NCBI GenBank assembly: GCA_026770585.1
Contig: MU646555.1
Coordinates: 377,253-421,245 of the forward strand
Length of the DNA stretch: 43,993 nt
DNA from: Baffinella frigidus
Taxonomy: Eukaryota > Cryptophyceae > Cryptomonadales > Baffinellaceae
Reading direction: 5' to 3'
The notes beneath the pieces are model-generated. The model saw only the letters and a program-made list of their open reading frames with translations. It was not told the origin of the DNA and searched no databases. Made by a program: the position numbers and the translations under genes. This document shows positions 1 to 8,018 of the stretch, in pieces (position 1 is the first letter of the stretch; each line of letters opens with the position of its first letter).

Positions 1-131
1 TTTTGGCGACTTTTTGTACTAACTTCCTGAAGTTGACCAAATCAGAGTAGGGCGGATAACCCCGACATGTAATCGAAAACCCGATTTTCCCAGATATCCC
101 CCGAGGTCGGAAAATTTCCAGATTTCGACAC
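1..131. repeat. Inverted repeat, left copy (131 bp)
   Basis: The reverse complement of this stretch recurs at 11310-11440 with only two mismatches seen by eye. It therefore bounds an 11-kb segment as a terminal-type inverted repeat. The window begins inside or at the edge of the repeat, so its outer limit is unknown. A third, shorter copy lies at 11608-11677. A small hairpin, CTGTAT-GCGA-ATACAG, follows at 132-147. No gene is seen from 1 to 228. Confidence 0.9.
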
Positions 132-228
132 CTGTATGCGAATACAGACCGGTGTTTTGTTTGAACGTTTTATTGTTAGTTAGTCCTATGCATCCCACCC
201 CCATCCCTATCCCGTTGCGTTCGCGTGC

Positions 229-570
229 CTACATATCACCATCAGACTCTGACCCGGGTTCCGGATCGAAATCGCTTTCATCTGCATACCGCATCGCTTC
301 TTCCTTGTTATTCTTTCTTTTCTCGGCGGTTTTCTTACACTGTGCCTGCTGCCACGCAGCGTCTGTAGAGCGACGGACTTTGCGACGTGCCGCCTGCAAC
401 TTGTTGTTGCGAATCCTTTTGGCAGTAGCGGTCTCTCTATGTCCGTGTTTTGCCTTCATGTGTACCCAACGAGACTTTGTGCTATGGAAAACCGTCCCGA
501 AACAGGCGGCACCCTCTACAGTACACTTGCACTTGACGGGTTCGACAGGTTTCCTAACGCGCTTGACCAT
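229..570 (-). CDS. Small zinc-finger protein (paralogue of the one at 9606-10289)
   Basis: The product is about 113 aa when started at the first ATG (570). The frame stays open up to 690 but offers only GTG there, so a longer N-terminus would need a non-ATG start or splicing. Residues about 13-43 hold a Cys/His cluster: CKC, then C, then HxxxKH, followed by a basic Arg/Lys-rich stretch and an acidic tail rich in D, E and S. The same order (C-x-C, GxxxCxG.xF, HMK.KHG, then RR.ADxMW-like) occurs in the gene at 9606-10289, so the two are paralogues near opposite ends of the 11-kb segment. Nucleic-acid binding is inferred from the finger and the basic region; no precise family was recognised. The stop is TAG. 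Confidence 0.6.
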   Translation of the reverse strand: MVKRVRKPVEPVKCKCTVEGAACFGTVFHSTKSRWVHMKAKHGHRETATAKRIRNNKLQAARRKVRRSTDAAWQQAQCKKTAEKRKNNKEEAMRYADESDFDPEPGSESDGDM

Positions 571-750
571 GAGGGTATCAGTGAAACGCGAATCAGCAGC
601 TGGTTGGATCTTATGTGTGTGCAGAGAATTGAAAAAAGTTTCCCTGTGCGACCGTGGTTTGGGGTTGAGGGGTTGTTCTACAGTGGCCACAGGACCTGCC
701 TAAGTGTTGAGGGTGACCCTATCGTGACCCCAGGACCTGCCTAATGGTTT

Positions 751-793
751 AAACAGTCTGTTTGTTGTTTAAATAGACTGTTTGTCTATATAT
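751..793 (+). promoter_or_regulatory. Inverted ACAGTCT motif and TATA box
   Basis: Arms AAACAGTCT (751-759) and AGACTGTTT (775-783) form an inverted repeat with a 15-nt spacer. A TATATA box follows at 786-792. This precedes the acidic-protein gene at 955 by about 160 nt. The core ACAGTCTGT also occurs at 858 and as four tandem copies at 9360-9431, so it may be a shared transcription-factor site. The region 571-954 otherwise holds only the leader and a non-ATG open stretch. Confidence 0.5.
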
Positions 794-954
794 GCAGCGA
801 CTATACCCCGCTCACCGCAGGACTTCAGAAAGAGGTGCACCCGACACGCAATTCCCATACAGTCTGTATCCCAGTTAAAACAAAAACACGTTCCTACACA
901 GAAACCCCGCGATCCCTGTCACACACAACACACACACACGCACAGAACCACATC

Positions 955-2211
955 ATGGTAGGTATCATCACAGGCTCCATCCACTACGACCATCCTGACG
1001 ATATCAATGCCCTATACAGGGGCACGATGAATACGACGACGGTTATCGAACCCGAGCTTGAACCCGCGCTTTGCACCACCGCCATAGCAGACATCCCTGC
1101 TGTAGAGACAGTTGAGACGACCGCCACCGAGACGGCGGAGATGGAGGTGGTTCCTACGCCCGTCCTCGCACCGGAGCCGACCACCACCGAGACGGCGGAG
1201 ATGGAGGTGGTTCCTACGCCCATCATCGCACCGGAGCCGACTACCACCGAGACGGATGAGATGGAGGTGGTTCCTACGCCCACCCTCGCACCGGAGCCGA
1301 CCACCACCGAGACGGAGGAGATGGAGGTGGTTCCTACGCCCTCCCTCGAACCGGTGGTAGGCATGAAGCGTCCGCGTCGGGCCGCGGCCGTCGAAGCCAC
1401 CCAACCCGTTCCTGCGCCCTTCCCCGAACCGGGGGTGGGCATGCAGCGTCCGCGTCGGGCCGCGGCCGTCGCAGCCGCCCAGCGCGTGCAGGACGTTCTC
1501 AAATGGGAACGGTGTAGCGAGAAGTCTGCTCTGTTCAAGCGCGTCGATATGCAGATCAACGACGAGTTCGACCGGGTCTCTCGCGGTGAACGCGGCTTCA
1601 AGAAACAGGCCGTCACCCCTCCCGTCGGGTCAGATTCGGACCCCGTGACAGAGCCCGAGCCTGTCAGTGATGAGGAGTTTGACGCAGACAAATGCGAAGA
1701 GGTGAGCGACGAAGAGGAAGACAGTGGCGACGAGGGGAGCATAAACTCCTTCGTCGTAGCAGATTATAACTCGGACGAGAACGAGAACAAACCCGAAGAT
1801 GGTGGCCGCGTTACTACCCAGTCAGACGAGGTCGAAGACGACAACCATTCGTCTTCTTCTCTCACAGAAGACGACTCGGACGACTCAGACGACTCTGACG
1901 AGTCCGACGAGGAGGTGTCGAAATGGGTCGGCGGGGATGACGCGGAAGACGACGCGGAAGACGACGTGGAAGACGACGCGGAAGACGACGCGGAAGACGA
2001 CGCTGAAGACGACGCGGAAGACAATGCAGATGACAATGCGGAAGACAACGCGGAAGACGTTCCAGACGAAGACCCTTCTCACCCTCTCCTCACCAGGGAT
2101 GAAGAGGTCCCAGCCGAGTCTACTCTCCTTTCTTCACGTGAAGAGGAGTCCGAAGAGCCTGTCGCCCAAGACGATGGCGGGAACAACGAGAACGACGCCA
2201 CCCCTTCTTAG
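955..2211 (+). CDS. Acidic low-complexity repeat protein
   Basis: The product is 418 aa from ATG 955. The frame extends upstream to 835 but with GTG only. Residues about 55-130 contain four near-identical 20-residue repeats encoded by an exact 60-bp tandem (about 1123-1352), with the core EMEVVPTP and APEPTTTET. Two copies of a basic motif, RPRRAAAV, follow. A short mixed region is KWERC...SALFKRVDMQINDEFDRVSRGERGFKK. The C-terminal half is almost wholly Asp/Glu/Ser, including about ten DDAEDD-type repeats from a 12-bp unit (1936-2055). It is likely disordered. A nucleic-acid-mimicking or nuclear acidic role is only a guess. It is the only plus-strand gene of the left block and converges with the membrane-protein gene at 2349. 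The stop is TAG. Confidence 0.75.
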   Translation: MVGIITGSIHYDHPDDINALYRGTMNTTTVIEPELEPALCTTAIADIPAVETVETTATETAEMEVVPTPVLAPEPTTTETAEMEVVPTPIIAPEPTTTETDEMEVVPTPTLAPEPTTTETEEMEVVPTPSLEPVVGMKRPRRAAAVEATQPVPAPFPEPGVGMQRPRRAAAVAAAQRVQDVLKWERCSEKSALFKRVDMQINDEFDRVSRGERGFKKQAVTPPVGSDSDPVTEPEPVSDEEFDADKCEEVSDEEEDSGDEGSINSFVVADYNSDENENKPEDGGRVTTQSDEVEDDNHSSSSLTEDDSDDSDDSDESDEEVSKWVGGDDAEDDAEDDVEDDAEDDAEDDAEDDAEDNADDNAEDNAEDVPDEDPSHPLLTRDEEVPAESTLLSSREEESEEPVAQDDGGNNENDATPS

Positions 2212-2239
2212 ACAGGACAGAGTCCTGGTTTAATTACAC

Positions 2240-2261
2240 GAGTTTGCCTTGACGCAAACTC
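2240..2261 (+). terminator. 3' hairpin after the acidic-protein gene
   Basis: A perfect 8-bp stem, GAGTTTGC/GCAAACTC, with a 6-nt loop begins 29 nt past the TAG stop at 2211. Hairpins at transcript 3' ends mark cleavage/polyadenylation in mimiviruses; that this one does so is inference. No AATAAA was found nearby on this strand. Confidence 0.4.
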
Positions 2262-2276
2262 TAAGAAGTCTAGCAG

Positions 2277-2294
2277 TGTGGACCAGTGTCCACA
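2277..2294 (-). terminator. 3' hairpin after the membrane-protein gene
   Basis: A perfect 7-bp stem, TGTGGAC/GTCCACA, with loop CAGT lies 55 nt downstream of the minus-strand gene ending at 2349. With the hairpin at 2240-2261, each of the two convergent genes has one stem-loop close to its 3' end. Confidence 0.35.
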
Positions 2295-2348
2295 GCTTGC
2301 CCGTGTGTGGCGGGACTCTGTCAATAGTAAAGAACGTAGAAACCCTTT

Positions 2349-2978
2349 TCATGTACACTCTTCTGTAATATTGACATGTTCTCGCACACGGTCTGCACTT
2401 AGACTGTTCAACATCACAAACCCCACCATGGCCACGTACTCCATCAGAACTGCGAAGTCATTTAGACTCCCTGGACCACTCGAGACAGCTGCTCCTATGA
2501 TAAAAAACAAGCTAGATACACTGGTTGTCAATAACAGTACATAATATGCCTGGTAGAACGCGGAGTGGTTGGCTGTACACGCCACCGCCAGGTGAACACA
2601 CCCAACGGACGCAGCGAACGTGTTTACATACATATAATGCATCAAATGAGTCTCACATAGAGAAAAGAACACGATGCCAAGTCCTGTAGACATAGGAAGG
2701 GCCATCACAAACACGAGTGCTCTCTGTCTGGTTATACTTGGTTCACACGCAACGGAGCATGTTAACACACCCCACGTCGGGAGTGTAGACGCGATAAAGA
2801 GCGCTGCAAGGGCTGGTTTTGTACAGAAATTACTACTGATGTATTCAAACCCATCGTCCGCTGTGTAAATCCCGGGTGTCCCGGTAAACATGATAGCCGA
2901 GAGCAAAACAAACTGCGTTAGTGCCGTGTACCGTGAAACAGACGTCAGAACACCTTCCATGCGCTTGAAATCTGGCAT
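2349..2978 (-). CDS. Multipass membrane protein
   Basis: The product is 209 aa from ATG 2978. Five or six hydrophobic segments are visible, roughly residues 17-35, 55-77, 88-107, 118-135, 145-165 and 175-195, with short polar loops between. A loop after the first segment reads TADDGFEYISSNF and could be extracytoplasmic. The number and spacing of helices recall the Frag1/DRAM/Sfk1 membrane family, but no diagnostic motif was found and that link is weak. There is no N-terminal cleavable signal. It sits downstream of the large frameshifted gene (3099-6208) in the same orientation. An ATTAAA on the minus strand at 3050-3055 probably ends that upstream gene. Confidence 0.7.
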   Translation of the reverse strand: MPDFKRMEGVLTSVSRYTALTQFVLLSAIMFTGTPGIYTADDGFEYISSNFCTKPALAALFIASTLPTWGVLTCSVACEPSITRQRALVFVMALPMSTGLGIVFFSLCETHLMHYMYVNTFAASVGCVHLAVACTANHSAFYQAYYVLLLTTSVSSLFFIIGAAVSSGPGSLNDFAVLMEYVAMVGFVMLNSLSADRVREHVNITEECT

Positions 2979-3098
2979 TGTCTAAACAACCCGACCCTAT
3001 GCAACCCACTCCCCCGCCGGGTTACACGACAATTCAAGTTAAATTCGACTTTAATACACCACCACTACAGACACCGAGACGACCGGACTAACTCAATG

Positions 3099-5420
3099 TC
3101 AGTTAACCCCATACATCTTAACAAGAGCAAACATCTCCCCTCCGGGGGTTTCAAATGCCTCTGCGAATCTGACATTGACGAATTGGTTATTCATATGATC
3201 GATACGTGCCTTGATGTCCTTAGAAGCCTTCAGTCGCCCGGTTTGGGAAGTGTCTTCGGGTTGATATGACACGAAAAAGGTGAAAGTGTTCCCAACACCG
3301 TACTTTTGCAACAACTCCTTCTCGCCGGGGAAATGCATCCGCAGGGAATTGAAGTTACAGAACTTGCTAAAGATGTGCTCATCTTGCATCTCTACCGACA
3401 AGCCCAGAGGGGCCAGCGCGTCGCACATGAACTGCGCGTCTGTGGTGTACTGCTTGAGTTCGGCCGAGTTCGGGTCGAATACTTCAACCATTGCACACGG
3501 CGCAGTGCCCATCTGGGCTCGGATGCTCTGCCCGTTCACGGGCGCGCCGGTCTTTGTTATGCCGTTCAATGAAACCACCGGGAAAATGCACTGAGACACG
3601 ATCGATTTGACATCTCCACCAGGCTTGACACCGTCTGCGCCGTGGGTTTGGACCACTTGATAGGACCCGGTTGACACGACCTGCTTGTAAAATTTGTTCA
3701 TGTTACCGTCGATGTCCATATCGGTTCCCATGGCCATAGCGGGTCTCATGCTGCACCCCGGGACCGCCATTGCAGACGTTATGGTCGAAACGTGCGAAGG
3801 CAGTAGGGCCCGCATGGTGACGTCAACTGCGTTGTCGACACGGATGACGCTTGCAAACGTTCCAACGTCCTTGACATTGTCCGTGATTTTTTGACTGGAC
3901 GGGGTAAGCGTGCCGCGGTGGTAGACGTCAAACGGCTTTGCAAATTTGTCCATGCGTACGTACCCGGTGCCCTCTACGATATTCACATGAATATGTCCAT
4001 CCGGTCGCTTCACGCTCAGGGTGCAGGTGCAATGCCCAGAGAAACCAGTTTCAGTGGCAGACGCCTCGGCCAGTGTGAACGGGATCTGGCGGGGAGGCTG
4101 CGCGCGCTGCTGGCTGTCGGTATCTTGGTGGAAACCACCGAGGATTCCCTGTCCGGTTGTCTGGGGGAGCTGGACTTGGAACTGTCCTGCGGTGCTCTTG
4201 GAATCGTTCGATTGACTCGCGGAACCCGTTACAAAGTACCCAATCCGACAGTCCACGCTCTCATTGATAACTTCCCCTGCCAAGAGGATGCATCTCTGCT
4301 CCTTCTTGGACAGGTTCCCGAGCTTCATGTTCCGCAGAACCTCTTCGTCTCTTTTGCGTTGCTCTGCCCCTGCCGCTGAGGATGCGGCGGTCGTCGGTCC
4401 ATGGAAGTACTCGGCAGAGACGCTGTTGGAACATACGCTGAGCGTTGCGAGCGTATTTCTGGTATTAAAAGAACTGTTCTCGCAATCGTCGGTCAGGTTT
4501 AATACGCGGCGCTGGACGTCGTTTGGACCACCAGGACCCGTTTTAAACAACAAGCTTTTACACACAGTATTCCCGGGGAACATGGATTCAACTTGTGTAA
4601 GAATCGGTATACCGTTGGCATCGACATTGTCCACGGTCTGATCCGGAATGTAGGTTTCCAATCCCTGGAATGCATGCGTAGAAGACGCCACCAGTTGTGT
4701 GAACCTTAGCAGATTCGAATCAGATGTACACTGCTTGCACACACAAGACCCGTCCCACGTCGACAACGCGCTACACGGTACCTCGTTGCGACAGGCCTTG
4801 GGGGTAGGGGTCTTATACGCGACACATTTCGGCTTGGATGGCCTGACCGACATAGACGTCATTGCAACGTTCCGGGAGACACCGAGTAGCATTTTTTCGA
4901 AGGCGTCTGAAGCCGTCCTAATAGTTGGCGGAACTGCCACGTTCCTGGAAGCCTCCGCTGGGCTGTCTAGACAACACGACTCGCACCGAGGGTTACCGCA
5001 ATTGGCGAAGCGTGAGCCGGGTCTGGCACGTGGGGCTACAATCTTTTCAACTTCCTCCGCTGAGGTTTGTGTGAGAAATAGCGCGTGTGACACCGCAGCG
5101 ATTCCCAAATAAGGGTGGATCGAGTCCGGTTGTGCGTCGAAATGGCTCGCCATCGTATAGCTCGTCGTTTGGAAACCATTACCATAGTCACCAACTTCAA
5201 CGGAATCTGTTGATACGGTTGGTGCATCTATCGGGTACACCTGTTGCAGACCTACCATATTAGCCGACACGAAGCCCATCTGCAAATTTACCGGTAGTTG
5301 GCCTATAGAAACACTCTGATCAACCGCTTCGGTGGCATCTGTTCCAACCGTGACAGTACCGTTCTCTGCCACGAACGCGCGGATGTCCCCTTCAAGCTCC
5401 TTGTCATATGGCGCAAACAT
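3099..5420 (-). CDS. Large unidentified protein, C-terminal part (downstream of frameshift)
   Basis: This is a 773-aa reading frame whose first ATG is at 5420, stop TGA. The frame is also open upstream of that ATG, where it overlaps the gene at 5303-6208. It looks like the continuation of that protein, lost by a 1-nt shift at a run of seven A (about 5427-5433). There is no signal peptide or membrane segment. Two Cys-rich patches are visible near residues 138-150 (NCGNPRCESCC) and 195-235. The remainder is typical of a soluble beta-rich fold with many Gly, Thr and Val. No enzyme motif was recognised. Its size, single-copy nature and position in a virus-like cluster make a structural (capsid-type) protein possible, but this is inference only. 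Polyadenylation may use ATTAAA at 3050-3055. Confidence 0.6.
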   Translation of the reverse strand: MFAPYDKELEGDIRAFVAENGTVTVGTDATEAVDQSVSIGQLPVNLQMGFVSANMVGLQQVYPIDAPTVSTDSVEVGDYGNGFQTTSYTMASHFDAQPDSIHPYLGIAAVSHALFLTQTSAEEVEKIVAPRARPGSRFANCGNPRCESCCLDSPAEASRNVAVPPTIRTASDAFEKMLLGVSRNVAMTSMSVRPSKPKCVAYKTPTPKACRNEVPCSALSTWDGSCVCKQCTSDSNLLRFTQLVASSTHAFQGLETYIPDQTVDNVDANGIPILTQVESMFPGNTVCKSLLFKTGPGGPNDVQRRVLNLTDDCENSSFNTRNTLATLSVCSNSVSAEYFHGPTTAASSAAGAEQRKRDEEVLRNMKLGNLSKKEQRCILLAGEVINESVDCRIGYFVTGSASQSNDSKSTAGQFQVQLPQTTGQGILGGFHQDTDSQQRAQPPRQIPFTLAEASATETGFSGHCTCTLSVKRPDGHIHVNIVEGTGYVRMDKFAKPFDVYHRGTLTPSSQKITDNVKDVGTFASVIRVDNAVDVTMRALLPSHVSTITSAMAVPGCSMRPAMAMGTDMDIDGNMNKFYKQVVSTGSYQVVQTHGADGVKPGGDVKSIVSQCIFPVVSLNGITKTGAPVNGQSIRAQMGTAPCAMVEVFDPNSAELKQYTTDAQFMCDALAPLGLSVEMQDEHIFSKFCNFNSLRMHFPGEKELLQKYGVGNTFTFFVSYQPEDTSQTGRLKASKDIKARIDHMNNQFVNVRFAEAFETPGGEMFALVKMYGVN

Positions 5421-6208
5421 TCCGTTTTTTTCACGTCTGTGCTGATCATCTGGACCAGTTTTGTGGAATAACTCGACGGTGTTCCGCTCATTTCTTTGAT
5501 CATCGCGTCGAACCCTGGTCTGATGTTTTCATGATCCAATTCAACAGGGATCGAGTCCACCTCGCACCCGTCACACTTAATGGTAACACCGTCTGCCATT
5601 GACAGCCCCCCTACTCCGTCGTAACACGTAACCGAAGTAGCGTTGGTAGCAACCACTATATTGAACGTTTGTTCATTTGATTGGGTGCTTGAATGTTTCG
5701 ATTTCAGGTTGACCTGTGTAGGCCCTGCCGTAGCACATTGAATTGCCATTGCCAATGGCAGATATGCCCCACATAGGTGATTCAGGCCATCATAACTACC
5801 AGAACCGGTTATTTCACCCGATAACATATTTACGGAGTCGTGCAGCGAATGTGGCTCGCAGAAAGAGTGAACCACTAGAGCACCCGAGTAAGGTCTCTGC
5901 ATGCCGTCCAACGGAAAGGCCATTGTTTGACCAAACGAAGCAACTTGGTACCCCAAACCACTCATGGATTTAAGATGTTTGGGTGCTGTTATGAAGAACC
6001 CACGGTGTCTATCTACCCCGACACACGAAATAATACGTCCAGACGAGGCATCGAGAACCCCTATCCCGTCCCCAGTGGGTTCCAGTGTGTGGTTTCCCAG
6101 CGTGAAAAAAAGATACGGTTTTTGTGGGTTGTATAGAGACCCATCGCTGACGAGTATAGGTAAATTGGGGTTAAACTTGAACGTAACTTCTTCGCTTTCA
6201 AAACCCAT
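5303..6208 (-). CDS. Large unidentified protein, N-terminal part (upstream of frameshift)
   Basis: This 301-codon frame starts at ATG 6208, about 30 nt after a TATATA box (6238-6245). It begins MGFESEEVTFKFNPNLP and shows no signal peptide. Up to about residue 263 the composition is that of a normal folded protein. After the A7 run near 5430 the tail becomes basic and unlike the rest (residues about 264-301). The alternative frame, the 773-aa frame at 3099-5420, continues with normal composition. The simplest reading is one gene of about 1,036 aa (3099-6208) broken by loss of one base. Alternatives are a real overlapping gene pair, transcriptional slippage on the A run, or a sequencing error. 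No family was recognised. Confidence 0.6.
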   Translation of the reverse strand: MGFESEEVTFKFNPNLPILVSDGSLYNPQKPYLFFTLGNHTLEPTGDGIGVLDASSGRIISCVGVDRHRGFFITAPKHLKSMSGLGYQVASFGQTMAFPLDGMQRPYSGALVVHSFCEPHSLHDSVNMLSGEITGSGSYDGLNHLCGAYLPLAMAIQCATAGPTQVNLKSKHSSTQSNEQTFNIVVATNATSVTCYDGVGGLSMADGVTIKCDGCEVDSIPVELDHENIRPGFDAMIKEMSGTPSSYSTKLVQMISTDVKKTECLRHMTRSLKGTSARSWQRTVLSRLEQMPPKRLIRVFL

Positions 6209-6237
6209 TGCGCGTTGGGAAATTGTGGGCAGTTACC

Positions 6238-6245
6238 CTATATAC
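6238..6245 (-). promoter_or_regulatory. TATA box of the gene starting at 6208
   Basis: On the minus strand GGGTATATAGGG lies 30-37 nt upstream of the ATG at 6208. It also sits about 60 nt past the stop of the ankyrin gene, so the intergenic space is very short. Confidence 0.55.
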
Positions 6246-6306
6246 CCAGTTCGAAGCGACTTTCAATAAATCCACCGTACACACACCCACACCCTGTCGT
6301 CTTGTT

Positions 6307-7734
6307 CTATATACTTAGATCTGGGTTATCTAGAAGGCCCAGAATATATCTTACAAGTTCCGGTTCCAGCGACAACACACGAGTGTCTCTGCCCAATCGC
6401 GGATGATGTCCCATTGCAAAGCTGGTGGACCGGTCCAGTTTCTCGATTTCTTCGTCTATGACCGCAACCGTGTCGGTGTGCCCTTGTTGAATCGCGAAAT
6501 CCCGCGCGGACCCCATTGCAATAGTTAGGGTAAATATACAAACACCTTTTAGAATGAGAAGACGCGCGACGTGAGATGTCCCTGTCATTGACGCGTAATG
6601 CAGTGCGGTGTTCCCGATCTCGTCTTGGGCTTGAATGTTTGCATCGTGTAGGAGTAACCAATCGGCCACGGCGTAAAATCCTACCAGACTGGCTATGTGC
6701 AATGGGGTCGCACCGTCGTCGTCTAGCCCATTTACATCGACTCCGCTTTGCAATAAGAGTTTTACGATTAACAAAGCCCGGAACTCCGTAATTGCCCAGA
6801 TCACACTGTGAAGAAGATTTCCACGAATCCCCCTCACCTGTACATTTGCTCCTTTTTGTATCAACATCCGAACTGCGTTTGAATTGCCGATCCGGACAGC
6901 CAGTTGCAACGGTGTTGTATTAGATATATGGTCGACACCGCCGTCGGTGTTTGCATTCGTGTGGGTATGTGACCCGGTCTGTTCTAAATCCACATCTAGC
7001 TTCAGCATGTTTTCAACGGTATGACTGGATCCGTTGAAAACCGCTTGCCACAGCTCCTGACATCTGATTCTCCTTGTGATTTCCTGTTCGATTACATCCA
7101 GCGTCTCCGGGTGTCCCAGTGCGAGACTTTTAGCGGTGTCACCTTTACGATTTTTACTGTATATATCTAAACCCTTGGAGATAAGGAGCGAAGCAATTTG
7201 TGTATATCCTCTTGAAGCAGCTGCGTGTAGACTGGTACAGTCACGGTGGTCCGCGGCTCTCACATCAGCGCCGTGTAATATCAACAAATGAACAACTTCT
7301 ACCAACCCCAACCTGGCAGCAACTTGAAGCGGTGTCACCCCATCGCAGTCGGTATCATTCGCATTTGCTCTTCTTTCGAGTAACATACGAATGATGGCGA
7401 TTTTAGATGAATTTTCATCCGAATGGGACGAGATAGCAGTGACGAGAAGGGACCAGTGCAAATGGCTTGTTACATAGATACTGGCACCGTTCTCAAGTAG
7501 GATTTCAACGATCTCAACGTTGCCCAACCAGACCGCTAATTGAAGAGGGGTTGTGTAGGCAGTAGCGTCGTTGATGTCATATGGTTTGGATTGGTCCGAT
7601 TGACGAATTTCGGTAGCGGTTTCTTCCCATAGCAGCCTTCTCACCTCACTGACGTTGCCCACATAAACAGCATTCCATAACGCCTTGACGTTAGTGTCAA
7701 AGTTTTCAATTCGTTCTTTATGAGTTGGCTTCAT
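6307..7734 (-). CDS. Ankyrin-repeat protein
   Basis: The product is 475 aa from ATG 7734. An ATG at 7761 is also in frame, but the TATA box at 7769-7780 is then too close, so the second ATG is preferred. At least eight ankyrin repeats are visible by their TPLQ/HxA, L..G, VE.LL..GA signatures. The protein is an internal duplication. Each half opens with LW.AV..G, followed by a TTPLQLAV-type repeat, and ends in an EE/EQEI segment near residues about 220 and 445. The C-terminus (SLEPELVRYILGLLDNP) resembles the short F-box/PRANC-like tail of some viral ankyrin proteins, which recruit host ubiquitin ligases; that is a weak resemblance. Ankyrin proteins bind partner proteins, so a host-interaction role is inferred. 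The stop is TAG. Confidence 0.85.
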   Translation of the reverse strand: MKPTHKERIENFDTNVKALWNAVYVGNVSEVRRLLWEETATEIRQSDQSKPYDINDATAYTTPLQLAVWLGNVEIVEILLENGASIYVTSHLHWSLLVTAISSHSDENSSKIAIIRMLLERRANANDTDCDGVTPLQVAARLGLVEVVHLLILHGADVRAADHRDCTSLHAAASRGYTQIASLLISKGLDIYSKNRKGDTAKSLALGHPETLDVIEQEITRRIRCQELWQAVFNGSSHTVENMLKLDVDLEQTGSHTHTNANTDGGVDHISNTTPLQLAVRIGNSNAVRMLIQKGANVQVRGIRGNLLHSVIWAITEFRALLIVKLLLQSGVDVNGLDDDGATPLHIASLVGFYAVADWLLLHDANIQAQDEIGNTALHYASMTGTSHVARLLILKGVCIFTLTIAMGSARDFAIQQGHTDTVAVIDEEIEKLDRSTSFAMGHHPRLGRDTRVLSLEPELVRYILGLLDNPDLSI

Positions 7735-7768
7735 TGTGGTTTGGTTGTCTAGTTGAACCATTTGTTGC

Positions 7769-7780
7769 TTTAAATATATA
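7769..7780 (-). promoter_or_regulatory. TATA box of the ankyrin gene
   Basis: TATATATTTAAA on the minus strand lies 35-46 nt upstream of ATG 7734. That is the spacing seen for the other genes of the block, which is why 7734 is preferred to 7761 as the start. Confidence 0.5.
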
Positions 7781-7828
7781 CCATTGGTCCCTCGAATGGT
7801 ATAGCTTTTGTACAGATGTCACCCCCCA

Positions 7829-7847
7829 CCAGTTGCGTAGCAACTGG
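7829..7847. repeat. Perfect 8-bp hairpin with GTTGC-GTA-GCAAC core
   Basis: CCAGTTGC and GCAACTGG flank GTA. It lies between the ankyrin gene and the HNH gene, about 170 nt downstream of the HNH stop. The same core occurs in the hairpin at 31111-31129 near the other end of the block. An AATAAA on the minus strand at 7923-7928 is the likelier polyadenylation signal for the HNH gene. Confidence 0.6.
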
Positions 7848-8018
7848 GATACGACATTCAACGTCGCGCCGCGGTGTGGTTCTGGGATGGGCCGTTGCTG
7901 GTCACAATCGTGTCGAAATGAATTTATTTTAATCACACACAACACACCCCACCCCGTCACAACCCAACCCAAACCAACCCCTCCCAACCCGAACCATCTC
8001 TCTGTTGAGATAACCGTC

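Noticed and set aside
570-690. GTG-initiated start of the zinc-finger gene at 690
   Set aside because: Non-ATG initiation is rare in this context and no ATG lies in frame between 690 and the upstream TAG. The region may still be coding if spliced.
984-1742. 252-codon antisense open frame opposite the acidic-protein gene
   Set aside because: It is a mirror of the biased 60-bp repeat and D/E-rich coding sequence. Its translation is low-complexity Ser/Arg and no promoter is seen.
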